A stretch of 24,589 nt of DNA. It comes from Mucilaginibacter sp. UBA4741. GTDB taxonomy: Bacteria; Bacteroidota; Bacteroidia; Sphingobacteriales; Sphingobacteriaceae. The stretch is from the NCBI GenBank assembly GCA_002403905.1, contig DHIR01000076.1, positions 4,909 to 29,497 of the forward strand, in the 5' to 3' direction. The notes beneath the pieces were generated by a model. That model was not told where the DNA came from. It saw nothing but the letters and a program-made list of their open reading frames with translations, and did not search any database. A program made the translations under genes and the position numbers. The stretch's first letter is position 1. Each line of letters starts with the position of its first letter. Of the stretch, positions 7,964-16,297 are shown piece after piece.

Positions 7964-8247
7964 AGTTAAGAGATTTATTGTGAAGTATTATACTTTCTAC
8001 GGGACGAAAGTACTCCTGAATAAAAGTTTAAAATATGATTGTCGTCATTAGAATAAGTGACGCTATAGCGGTTTAGATCAGAAGTATAAGTGAGATTGCT
8101 GAATTATATGCAGACCTTTGGTTTTTATAGAGAATTAATGCCGATACGTTTGGATTACAGGCACCTCTGTCACACTTTATTAGCTATCAACTAAACTAAA
8201 CTCCGAATTATTTGTTAGCCATTAAGGACAATAAACGCTATTAACGC
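7964..8247. promoter_or_regulatory. Divergent intergenic region between the heme block and the first kinase gene
   Basis: These 284 bases must hold both divergent promoters. On the minus-strand side, a Crp/Fnr-type palindrome lies at 8035-8048. A perfect 10-bp palindrome CGCTATAGCG lies at 8061-8070. On the kinase side I see no convincing TTG/TAnnTTTG promoter, no coding frame of note and no RNA gene. Confidence 0.5.
8035..8048 (-). promoter_or_regulatory. Candidate Crp/Fnr-type operator of the EB_dh/cytochrome unit
   Basis: ATGAT-TGTC-GTCAT has 5-4-5 dyad geometry and fits TGAY-N4-RTCA. Its centre is about 78 bases upstream of the EB_dh start, a distance compatible with activation from just upstream of a promoter with a short leader. 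The same pattern occurs at 4617-4630 and 1095-1108. Confidence 0.45.
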
Positions 8248-9573
8248 ATGAGTAAAGTATTTACAATAACCGAAGGCCTTGAGAACATGGGAGCATTGCG
8301 AACAGGCGGACAGGGCTCTGTTTATAAAGGACGTCGGATAGGGCCTATTATTACCGCCGTTAAACTTCTGCCCACGCCTATCCAATCAGAAAGCCCGGAC
8401 GATAAAAATTACCGAAATTTTCTTAATGAGGTTGATAAACTAAAAAAAGTCAATGAGATACCCAACCCAAATGTTGTAAAAATACTTAACTCTGGAATTA
8501 CAGAAAGCGGGGCTTTTCCATTTATCGAAATGGAATTTATAGAAGGACCAGACCTGGGCGAACTAATATCGCCACCTAACGATAAAATATTTACCCTGAA
8601 ACAAGTAGTTAAACTGGCAGATCAGTTGGCTTGCGCGTTAGAACATTGCCATAACGTAGGGGTTAAGCATGGCGATATTAAAAGCAATAACGTAAAGTTT
8701 AATGTGCACTCGGGCAACTATGTGTTGTTGGATTTTGGTTTGTCCATCATGTCAGACGAGGAACGCCGAAGCAGTATGCGTCATGCCGGCGCTATTGAGT
8801 TTATGGCACCCGAGCAGAACGAAGGCAAAATGTTGCCCCAAACAGATATTTACAGCTACGGAGTAATATTATTTGAGTTATTGGCCGGCACCGTTCCGTT
8901 TCCCCTGGCAGACAATGGCGAAACCGCCCGAAATACGGTGATGATAGCCCACATGGAATCGCCGGTACCAGACATTTTAAAACTGAGGAAGAAAAACCTG
9001 CCCACAGGATGGCCAAAAAAACAAAAGGAGCAGGAAATGGATGTGCCCCAATGGCTGCTTAACCTTACGTACAAATGCCTGGAGAAATTGCCTGAAAACA
9101 GGTATGCCAATGGTATGGAGTTGCACGAAGCTATTATACAGCACAGCATTGCCAACATAAAATTAAATGATAGCCCAATGGTTGACGGGGCTGTATTGCA
9201 ACAAGAACCGCAAGCAGTTGTTGAACCGGTTGCAACATACCAGCCCGAGCAACGTAATATGGTCCGGATGTCGAAACCGGTTTTTGCCCTATTGATGTTA
9301 TTGCTGGTGGGTTTTATGGGATACACGGGTTACTCGTTATTTAAAAACCCTGCAAATCAAAACAACACGACTTTAAACCCTGTAACAGATACTGCTGCAA
9401 GGCATACCGATAGCATAACCAAAGACCTATTAAAAAACCAGGCCCTAAGCAGGGAGAGAAAACGTATTGCCGATTCGATAACCCGAGCCACCATTAACGA
9501 AGAAATACAAAAAGCAAAGAAGAATCAACACCAACCGGATACTACTATGGTAGATACATCAGATACACAATAA
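8248..9573 (+). CDS. Membrane-anchored Hanks-type Ser/Thr protein kinase (first copy)
   Basis: A 441-residue kinase. Catalytic features are the glycine loop RTGGQGSVYKG (18-28), Lys39 in AVKL, the helix-C Glu61, HGDIKSNN (141-148, catalytic Asp143, Asn148), DFG (162-164) and APEQ (187-190). HGD replaces HRD, making it a non-RD kinase. Residues 344-364 form one transmembrane helix, followed by a charged tail of about 77 residues predicted to be periplasmic. There are no PASTA repeats. Residues 1-300 match the second kinase (17092-18387) without gaps, 233 identical by hand count. It starts the plus-strand cluster; a 91-base gap without a clear terminator separates it from the FhaA-like gene. 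The likely targets are the FHA proteins, the SEDS-PBP fusion and itself; this is inferred from the neighbourhood. Confidence 0.93.
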   Translation: MSKVFTITEGLENMGALRTGGQGSVYKGRRIGPIITAVKLLPTPIQSESPDDKNYRNFLNEVDKLKKVNEIPNPNVVKILNSGITESGAFPFIEMEFIEGPDLGELISPPNDKIFTLKQVVKLADQLACALEHCHNVGVKHGDIKSNNVKFNVHSGNYVLLDFGLSIMSDEERRSSMRHAGAIEFMAPEQNEGKMLPQTDIYSYGVILFELLAGTVPFPLADNGETARNTVMIAHMESPVPDILKLRKKNLPTGWPKKQKEQEMDVPQWLLNLTYKCLEKLPENRYANGMELHEAIIQHSIANIKLNDSPMVDGAVLQQEPQAVVEPVATYQPEQRNMVRMSKPVFALLMLLLVGFMGYTGYSLFKNPANQNNTTLNPVTDTAARHTDSITKDLLKNQALSRERKRIADSITRATINEEIQKAKKNQHQPDTTMVDTSDTQ

Positions 9574-9664
9574 AATTAATTAGCCAATTAATGATTAACC
9601 GTTTAAAACATCCGGGCTGGTAATTATGTTATTCAAAGCACACTAACCCCCTCATATTAATTAC

Positions 9665-10615
9665 ATGGACCCCAAGAACTCTATCTGGCAACGTATCGGG
9701 CTACAGGACTGGTTCTTAACCAGCGAAAACACCAGCGGAAAAAAGAAGCAACCGTTGCTTACACCTGATGATGTTTACAATTATGTAATTGATAAGTTCA
9801 ACGATTCCATTCGCCAACTATCATTTGCCGACCGTATTGTATTTTACCACGAATATATTATTAGCTTTAACTCTGATGATTATCAAGAGTTTATGAACAA
9901 CAAGCAGGGCATATTCGGGCTGATCGTAAATGAAACGATAAAGAAGTTTTATGAGCAGCTAAAGCAATACCGTGCAGCAGGTAAAACGGTGGTACCATCA
10001 AGCTCTAAATGGGTTTTCCGTTTGGTATCTCATCCTGATTACGCCCGCGGAGATATCGGTTTTATAGGTAAACTTTTGCCGGGCAGTGCAAAAAAAGAAG
10101 AGAATTTAAGAGTGACTTTCATACCCCGTCAAACAGGTATAGCCCAAACATTTGATGTAAGCCAGGACATATTGAAAGGTTTTAATTACTACAGCGAGGG
10201 CTATTATGAATTACCTTATATCGATGATCTGGAATATGATGAAAATGCGCTGGCCGATGATCGCAAAAAAACCTTTGCCCGTTTTGAGACCATCTTGCCC
10301 GAAAAGCAGTTTGCCGGCAAAAAAGTTGAATTTATCATGAAGGACGATGAGGTTATCATATCAGGTGATGAAGAAACGCGCGAAGAATCAAACATCTTTA
10401 AAATACCCACCGAGTGGGTAAATACGCCACATTTGCAGATTAGGTTAAACAAATCCGATGGTAAATTTTACCTGGCATCGTTTGGCGAGCGCACCATTTT
10501 AAATGAGAATGAGGTGCAGAAAAGCGATATTAATTCGCCATCGTGGGTTGAGTTGCCGGTAAACTCACGGATATTGCTTAACGGCATAGTAGGTGTTAAT
10601 ATATTTAAATCATAA
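9665..10615 (+). CDS. FhaA-like protein: DUF3662-like N-terminus and degenerate FHA-like C-terminus
   Basis: A 316-residue soluble cytoplasmic protein with no signal or membrane helix. Residues about 34-140 (YHEYIISFNSDDYQEF, then KWVFRLVSHPDYARGDIGF) recall the DUF3662 domain at the N-terminus of actinobacterial FhaA, where a P-N-x-Y-x-V stretch, a D-[YF]-x-x-L helix and a final V-x-F-x-x-x-x-x-L-x-x-G-x-F strand occur. Residues about 244-315 (TPHLQIRLNKSDGKFYLASF, then TILNENEV) look like an FHA sandwich. They keep a His in the place of SxxH and an Asn near the GN turn but lack the GR and Ser that bind phosphothreonine. I therefore call the FHA part degenerate. It lies between the kinase and the phosphatase. 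A scaffolding role is inferred, and the family assignment is moderate. Confidence 0.72.
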   Translation: MDPKNSIWQRIGLQDWFLTSENTSGKKKQPLLTPDDVYNYVIDKFNDSIRQLSFADRIVFYHEYIISFNSDDYQEFMNNKQGIFGLIVNETIKKFYEQLKQYRAAGKTVVPSSSKWVFRLVSHPDYARGDIGFIGKLLPGSAKKEENLRVTFIPRQTGIAQTFDVSQDILKGFNYYSEGYYELPYIDDLEYDENALADDRKKTFARFETILPEKQFAGKKVEFIMKDDEVIISGDEETREESNIFKIPTEWVNTPHLQIRLNKSDGKFYLASFGERTILNENEVQKSDINSPSWVELPVNSRILLNGIVGVNIFKS

Positions 10616-10619
10616 GGGT

Positions 10620-10721
10620 ATGATGTCACAAATACTATCGGCAGGCTTATTGGTTATTGTTGTTATATTATTAGCTACTCATTTTTTAGATATCAAAAAC
10701 TCACGACGGAACAATGGCTGA
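10620..10721 (+). CDS. Putative 33-residue single-pass membrane micro-protein
   Basis: An open frame missed by usual length cut-offs. It begins ATGATG four bases after the stop of the FhaA-like gene, with an AAGG stretch just upstream (4-8 bases before the two ATGs), unusual among these genes. The product starts MMSQILSAG, continues with a hydrophobic helix of about 15 residues (LLVIVVILLATHFL), and ends in a basic, polar tail (DIKNSRRNNG). Its TGA (10719-10721) overlaps the start of the phosphatase gene (10714) by 8 bases, the layout of a translationally coupled operon gene. A short N-out/C-in membrane peptide associated with the PP2C or the SEDS-PBP is possible. It could also be a chance coupler frame; homologue conservation would decide. 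Confidence 0.5.
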   Translation: MMSQILSAGLLVIVVILLATHFLDIKNSRRNNG

Positions 10722-12153
10722 TCAGTTTTACGGACTAACCGATACCGGTAAGGAAAGAAAGAATAATGAGGATACGTTTATTGCGCAGGCTACTGCCGAC
10801 AATAAATTTATCATTGCCTGTGTTATTGATGGCGTTGGCGGCTATTCGGGTGGCGAAATTGCGGCCGAACTGGCCCGCGAGGCCATACTGCAACGGTTAA
10901 GCAAACCCGCTGGCGAGATCATCCCGATAATGATAGATTGTTTTAACCAGGCCAATCAAAAGATACTGGACGAGAAGAGTCGCGTTAAAGAACACGATAG
11001 CATGGCCTGTGTTGCCACACTTGCCCTGGTAGATATTGAACGCAACCAGTTTTATTACGCACATATTGGCGATACACGGTTGTACCTGCTGCGCGATAAT
11101 TCATTGATCAAGATATCACACGACCAATCATTTGTTGGTTTTTTAGAAGAATCGCGCCGGATAACCGAGGAAGAGGCTATGGCGCACCCCAAAAGAAACG
11201 AAATTAACAAGGCGCTGGGGTTTGAAGCCAACCTTGCTAAAGACAGCGATTATATCGAGACAGGTCAGTCGCCTTTCTTGCCGGGCGATATGCTGTTGCT
11301 TTGCAGCGATGGCTTAACCGATATGGTTGCAAGCTCTGATATTGCCGCGATAATTACACCGGACGGATCTTCATTAAAAGATAAGGGCTACCAACTGATT
11401 AATGCTGCAAATACTAAAGGAGGCAAGGATAACATTACGGTGGTTTTAGTAAAAAACAATAAGCAAGCTCTAAAACATGATGCCACCATGCCGACGGTTA
11501 ATCAAAAAAAAAATGAACAGCCGATAGCGGCTGACACGGTTATAGTACGCACGCCGATTACACAACAAGACAACACCGAACCAATGTCGCAAAAAAGTAA
11601 AGGAATAACAGTAGTGATATTGGCCTTTTTAGTCCTTATTTTTTTAGGGGGCAACATTTGGCAATACCGTCAAAATAAACAAACCACAACGGTTGTTGCC
11701 GAAGCGGTTACGCCTATGGATAGTAAACCACAGAGCGCCCTCGAAATTAAGTTGCAAAATACCATAGATAGCTTGAAGGGGAACTTGCTTATACTTACAG
11801 ATACCGTGTTTTCTTCGCCAATAAGTATTAGTCGCGCCATTCAAATAAAGCGCGATACCCTGTTTATAAAAGTCAAAGGGAAGGTCGAGATGGTTGCCGA
11901 TAGCAGTTATAACGGCGCTGCATTTAACCTTGCTCAGCAATGTAAATTGGTGATGCTGGATAGCTTAACCATTAAAAACTTTAAAACCGGTATCATCGCA
12001 TATAATAATGCGCTGTTACTAAAAAACGTAAAGTTTGATAATTGCTCCGTAGCGGTGCAAAGCCTGTTTGCCATCCCCGGCAATAAATTTATTAGCGGTA
12101 GCCTGCAAGCCTTTAAGGCCGACTCGCTTCCTGTAGCTCACAAACAAAAATAA
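10714..12153 (+). CDS. PP2C-family Ser/Thr phosphatase with membrane helix and beta-helix-like periplasmic tail
   Basis: A 479-residue Mn/Mg-dependent phosphatase that would reverse the kinases' action (PstP/Stp1 role). PP2C motifs are TGKERKNNED (11-20), DGVGG (39-43), GDTRLYLLR (119-127), SHDQS (135-139), CSDGLTDM (197-204) and GGKDNITVVLV (236-246). These supply the metal-binding aspartates Asp39, Asp199 and Asp239. A Lys/Gln-rich linker precedes one helix (298-313). The remaining roughly 165 residues would be periplasmic and show repeated short strands with regular Asn/Asp turns (LDSLTIKNFKTGIIAYNNALLLKNVKFDN split across repeats), suggesting a right-handed beta-helix. This differs from PstP, whose external tail is short. 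The stop overlaps the start of the SEDS-PBP gene by one base (TAATG). Confidence 0.92.
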   Translation: MADQFYGLTDTGKERKNNEDTFIAQATADNKFIIACVIDGVGGYSGGEIAAELAREAILQRLSKPAGEIIPIMIDCFNQANQKILDEKSRVKEHDSMACVATLALVDIERNQFYYAHIGDTRLYLLRDNSLIKISHDQSFVGFLEESRRITEEEAMAHPKRNEINKALGFEANLAKDSDYIETGQSPFLPGDMLLLCSDGLTDMVASSDIAAIITPDGSSLKDKGYQLINAANTKGGKDNITVVLVKNNKQALKHDATMPTVNQKKNEQPIAADTVIVRTPITQQDNTEPMSQKSKGITVVILAFLVLIFLGGNIWQYRQNKQTTTVVAEAVTPMDSKPQSALEIKLQNTIDSLKGNLLILTDTVFSSPISISRAIQIKRDTLFIKVKGKVEMVADSSYNGAAFNLAQQCKLVMLDSLTIKNFKTGIIAYNNALLLKNVKFDNCSVAVQSLFAIPGNKFISGSLQAFKADSLPVAHKQK

Positions 12154-15100
12154 TGGAGCAAGAGACCATAGCATCGGTTAGCAGGAAAAAAGAACGTTTG
12201 TTCCTTGCGTTGATTGGATTTGTATTAGTCCTGCTTTTTGGCAGGCTATATTATATCGAACAAAAGAATTTTACCGATGTGGATAAACGTTTACAAGACG
12301 GTACAATGGTAAACCTCAATGCAAAAAACCCGGCAAAAAACGTTCGCGCTCTGTTAGAACGAGGATATTATTTTGAGGACAAGCGCGATATAGACCTGAT
12401 TGAAAAAGTTATTGCCGATGGGGTAACCGCAGGCAGTAAGTTTGAAAATATTGGCGAGTTAAATAAAAAACGATACAATATTAATGCAGATACGGCTATG
12501 AGCCAGGGTGGCAAATCGTTTCAGCAAAGGGTAGTTGTGTCGCGCTCATTACTGGGGTATACCGGCGATGACTCGTTACGATTTGTTGAGGAAAGAATCA
12601 AGCCGCCTGTTTTACCGGCGGTTACCGATGTTGGTCTTTCCGGCAGTTCAATATCCGGGCAGGTGTTTGAAAAAAAAGCGCCCGTTGCGGGTGTGTTAAT
12701 GCGGTTGCAATTGGCCTTGCCACAGGATAGCACCTATGACGATGAAGAAACAGACCTGGTATCAACCAAAACCGAACAAACGGCAGGCGTAAAAAAAGTA
12801 TATGTGCTGGATGAGCAAAAGCAAAAGCACCTACAATCGCTGGTAGCATTTGCCCGTACCGATGGCCGGGGCCACTATGCCTTTAAGAATTTGCCGGCCG
12901 GTAAAGCGTTTGAAATTTTACCACTACAGCCAGGTTACCAGTTTGGCTTCTCGGCCGGAACCGACAATTTAGACGACGACAAGGTTTTTAACTTTAACCG
13001 CGCGCCGCACACTATCAAGCTATTATCAACACGCGACTTTAGCATCCTTAAAAAAGAGCGGTCATTTATTATCCGCACGCCGGCCGAATTTAACTCATCC
13101 TTTTTAATCATCGTAGTTTGCTTTTTTGGCTGCTTTGCTTTGGCTCATTTAATTTTAAACTGGAAATTCAGCACCGCCGACCAATTGATACTGCCATTTA
13201 TAATGGTACTTACCGGCTTGTCCTTCTTAACCTTACTGAGCCTCCAGGACCCGCTGCGGGATCGGTTTTTGGCTAAGGACACATTGATGTACCTTGCAAT
13301 GGGGTTTGCAGCTATGATAGCCATGCTTTTATTTAACATGCGCCGCTTTACAGCCGACTCTGCTCTTTATCGCTTATTGATCTTTAAAAACAACCGAAAG
13401 GCAGCAAACGGCTGGCCATGGATAGTTATAGCCATTGGTTTATTGGCGTTAACCATACGCTTTGGCTCGGGGCCCGAGGGCAGCGGGGTAAAAGTTAACT
13501 TGTTTGGCTTTCAACCCAGCGAGATAGTAAAGTATTTAGTTATCATCTTTTTAGCAGGATTTTTTGCCGCTAACGAGCGCTTTATCAGCGAATACGCCAG
13601 TTTTAAAAAACGGTTCTCGTTCTTTTCGTTCGCGGTTATATCCATCGCTGTTGCACTATTCCTGTTTTTAATATTGGGCGATCTGGGGCCGGCTATGGTG
13701 ATCTGCTTTACCTTCATCATCCTGTTCTCGTTTTCGCGGGGCGATTTCCTGTTTATGGCAGGCTCGGTTATTTTTTATGTGCTCATCACCTGGATATTTA
13801 AGAATGTTTGGCTTTCGGCTTTAGCCACCATTATAATGCTGGTAACTATAACGGCATTCAAAAGAAAACAGTTAAGCGAGTCGGCTATTATGGCATTGAT
13901 CATCATAGCGGGCTTTTTAACCATCGATAAAATACCACATCTTGATAAATTGATACCCGGGCCCGTGCAGCGCTTAACTGACCGAAAAGCCATTTGGCAG
14001 AACGCCTGGGACAACGAGGTGTACGGCGGCGATCAGGTAGCCAATGGGCTTTGGGCCATGGCCAGCGGAGGCGTAACCGGCCAGGGTGTTGGCGAAGGAT
14101 TTGCCAAAACCATCCCCGAGGCACATACCGACATGATATTGCCTTCTATTGGTGAGGAGTTTGGATGGACTGGTATTGTGTGTATCTTCCTGATATTTTT
14201 ACTTTACCTGCACCGGTCCATTATTATAGGCCGGCAAACGGGAACACCATTTTTATTTTATTTATGCGCGGGTATAGGCATTTGTACGTTTGTGCAATTT
14301 TTGCTGATTGCAGGTGGCTCAACCGGGGCATTGCCATTATCGGGTGTTTCGCTTCCGTTCGAAAGTTATGGTGGTTCGTCACTGGTGGCAAATTTTATAG
14401 CCGCCGGGTTTTTACTTTCAGCATCACGGGTAAAAGGCACATCTGTACAAATGAGCTTTATTACCAAACAGCAGGACCACAATCTTGTACCTGCTTTGGC
14501 AATGGCTTGTATAGGCATATTGCTGCTTACAGTAAATGTATCACGTTATTTATTCAGCAATGCCAAATGGATAGTAAAACCCGCGTTGGTAGCTGACAGA
14601 AGCGGCGCGCGGATGTTTAGCTATAACCCCCGCATTGCGGTGTTAATGAACAAACTACAGGCCGGTACACTTTATGACCGCGATGGCCGGATACTGGCCA
14701 CCAGTAACCCGTTGCTGATACAAAAACAACGCCGGTTGTTAGATTCATCGGGCATCCAGAATTATAACCTGGACTCGGCAATGCATAAAAGGCTAACACG
14801 TTACTACCCGTTTGAAGAGCAGATGTTTTTTTGGGTGGGCGATGTTAATACCGGCGTTTTTAACGGAAGCACTAACGGCTACTTTGCCGAGTATGAACAC
14901 GCGGCAGAATTGCGTGGCTTTAACATGCCTGTTGCCAGTTATAATACCCATGCCAGTAGGTTTAAAGAAGACCGGTTTTTACCGCGTGGCGTAAAAGAAA
15001 TGTCGGTGAGCAAGAAAGATTACAGCGCATTGGCACCATTGCTTATAGCAGGTATTAACAGCAAAGAGGTGGCCGAATTTAAAAACCGCAACCGTGATGT

Positions 15101-16292
15101 AAAGTTAACAGTAGATGCCGACCTGCAAACTAAGATACAAAAGTCAATAGCGACAGATACATCGTTGTATGATAATAGGGTATCGGTAGTAGTTATGCTT
15201 CCTTCTACCGGCGATGTATTGGCATCAGCAGTTTATCCGCTGCCGCCTATCCACAACTGGGACCTGTTAACGATGCCGGTTAATGAGCAAAATAAGCTAT
15301 CGCAATGGCTCACCACAAGCGATCTGGGCTTTACCTATGCCACTCAACCGGGATCGGCTGCTAAAGTATTAACTACCATGGCATCATTCAACAAGCTTGG
15401 TTTAGCCGCTGCCGATAAAAAGTTTACGGTTGCCAGTTGGGAGCGTATACGCACCAAAGGCATTGAGCCGGATGAAACAGGTGTGATAACGTTAGAAAGA
15501 GCGGTAGCAAAATCAAACAATGTGTACTTTATTAAGTTAGCTAATCAGGAACAGTTGCAGGAAGACATGGCTACTTTATATTTAAAAACCGGAATGTTTT
15601 TGCATGGCGTTGGCGGGTACTTTTATGGTAAACAGCCGGATAACACCACACAGGAAGAAAAATGGCGCGAGTTTTGGCGTAAAACCGAGTTTAATACCAA
15701 ACCACGTTACGATCCAAATAATATACGCCGCACGCGTGCCAAAGGTATTTCGGGCATGGCTTGGGGGCAAGGCGAACTGATTGCTACGCCAGCCGCAGTT
15801 GCAAGATTGGTATCGGGCGTTGCAAATAACGGCGAATTGGTGGCCAACCGTTTTGTATTGAAAGTAAGCGACACCATTCAGCCCGTTAAAGGCAGTATCA
15901 AGCTTGCTAACGACCCGCAATATGCTGCGCTTATAACCCGGTATATGATAGAGCAAAGCGCCCCAAAAGCGCCAATACTGGGATTGAGTGTAGCCGGTAA
16001 AACAGGTACGCCTGAACGCATTTGGAAAAAAGAAAGCATTAATGATGGATGGTATGTGTTTTTTGCGCCAATGGCAAAGGGTACAGGCAACATAGTTGTA
16101 TGTATCCGTATAGAATCAACCAAAGGATCGTCAGATGCGGTACACCTTGCGGGCAAGCACGTAATTCCGTTGCTGATCAAAAAAGGGTATATCAAAAGCA
16201 TTGTGCCTGATAAAACGCAAAACCTAAATGTAGTCAAACCGAAGCAAAATACAGATGCGCCAAATCAAGTGCCGGACACAACAACAAATTAA
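12153..16292 (+). CDS. SEDS glycosyltransferase (RodA/FtsW) fused to a class B penicillin-binding protein
   Basis: A 1379-residue bifunctional peptidoglycan synthase in one chain. Order: helix at 16-33; periplasmic region 34-312 with a carboxypeptidase regulatory-like Ig domain (about 164-290, ending DGRGHYAFKNLPAG); the SEDS domain (about 314-760); helix near 779-800; class B PBP domain (about 805-1355). SEDS hallmarks are GFQPSEIVKYLVI, GDLGPAMV, GQGVGEGFAKTIPEAHTD with the catalytic Asp660, IGEEFGW, and LPLSGVSLPFESYGGSS. PBP hallmarks are TQPGSAAK (Ser1068 nucleophile, Lys1071), SNN (1121-1123) and KTGT (1283-1286), all complete. The pedestal domain is short (YDRDGRILATSNP near 841-853). 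RodA/PbpA and FtsW/FtsI are separate proteins in most bacteria. The gene overlaps the phosphatase by one base and the next start is 5 bases on. Polymerisation and cross-linking activity are predicted, not shown. Confidence 0.93.
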   Translation: MEQETIASVSRKKERLFLALIGFVLVLLFGRLYYIEQKNFTDVDKRLQDGTMVNLNAKNPAKNVRALLERGYYFEDKRDIDLIEKVIADGVTAGSKFENIGELNKKRYNINADTAMSQGGKSFQQRVVVSRSLLGYTGDDSLRFVEERIKPPVLPAVTDVGLSGSSISGQVFEKKAPVAGVLMRLQLALPQDSTYDDEETDLVSTKTEQTAGVKKVYVLDEQKQKHLQSLVAFARTDGRGHYAFKNLPAGKAFEILPLQPGYQFGFSAGTDNLDDDKVFNFNRAPHTIKLLSTRDFSILKKERSFIIRTPAEFNSSFLIIVVCFFGCFALAHLILNWKFSTADQLILPFIMVLTGLSFLTLLSLQDPLRDRFLAKDTLMYLAMGFAAMIAMLLFNMRRFTADSALYRLLIFKNNRKAANGWPWIVIAIGLLALTIRFGSGPEGSGVKVNLFGFQPSEIVKYLVIIFLAGFFAANERFISEYASFKKRFSFFSFAVISIAVALFLFLILGDLGPAMVICFTFIILFSFSRGDFLFMAGSVIFYVLITWIFKNVWLSALATIIMLVTITAFKRKQLSESAIMALIIIAGFLTIDKIPHLDKLIPGPVQRLTDRKAIWQNAWDNEVYGGDQVANGLWAMASGGVTGQGVGEGFAKTIPEAHTDMILPSIGEEFGWTGIVCIFLIFLLYLHRSIIIGRQTGTPFLFYLCAGIGICTFVQFLLIAGGSTGALPLSGVSLPFESYGGSSLVANFIAAGFLLSASRVKGTSVQMSFITKQQDHNLVPALAMACIGILLLTVNVSRYLFSNAKWIVKPALVADRSGARMFSYNPRIAVLMNKLQAGTLYDRDGRILATSNPLLIQKQRRLLDSSGIQNYNLDSAMHKRLTRYYPFEEQMFFWVGDVNTGVFNGSTNGYFAEYEHAAELRGFNMPVASYNTHASRFKEDRFLPRGVKEMSVSKKDYSALAPLLIAGINSKEVAEFKNRNRDVKLTVDADLQTKIQKSIATDTSLYDNRVSVVVMLPSTGDVLASAVYPLPPIHNWDLLTMPVNEQNKLSQWLTTSDLGFTYATQPGSAAKVLTTMASFNKLGLAAADKKFTVASWERIRTKGIEPDETGVITLERAVAKSNNVYFIKLANQEQLQEDMATLYLKTGMFLHGVGGYFYGKQPDNTTQEEKWREFWRKTEFNTKPRYDPNNIRRTRAKGISGMAWGQGELIATPAAVARLVSGVANNGELVANRFVLKVSDTIQPVKGSIKLANDPQYAALITRYMIEQSAPKAPILGLSVAGKTGTPERIWKKESINDGWYVFFAPMAKGTGNIVVCIRIESTKGSSDAVHLAGKHVIPLLIKKGYIKSIVPDKTQNLNVVKPKQNTDAPNQVPDTTTN

Positions 16293-16297
16293 ACTAA

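Noticed and set aside
8061..8070. Perfect palindrome CGCTATAGCG in the divergent region
   Set aside because: A 10-bp palindrome without a second copy in the window; too little to call an operator separately from the nearby Crp/Fnr-type site.
9576..9591. TTAATT-N4-AATTAA dyad after the first kinase gene
   Set aside because: Pure A/T stem with no U tract; not a credible terminator, so read-through into the FhaA-like gene is likely.
15582..15956. Open frame of 124 codons antisense to the SEDS-PBP gene, and similar antisense frames at 15878-16237, 8856-9326 and 21356-21736
   Set aside because: They shadow long well-supported genes, have no recognisable domains and arise from codon bias on the coding strand.
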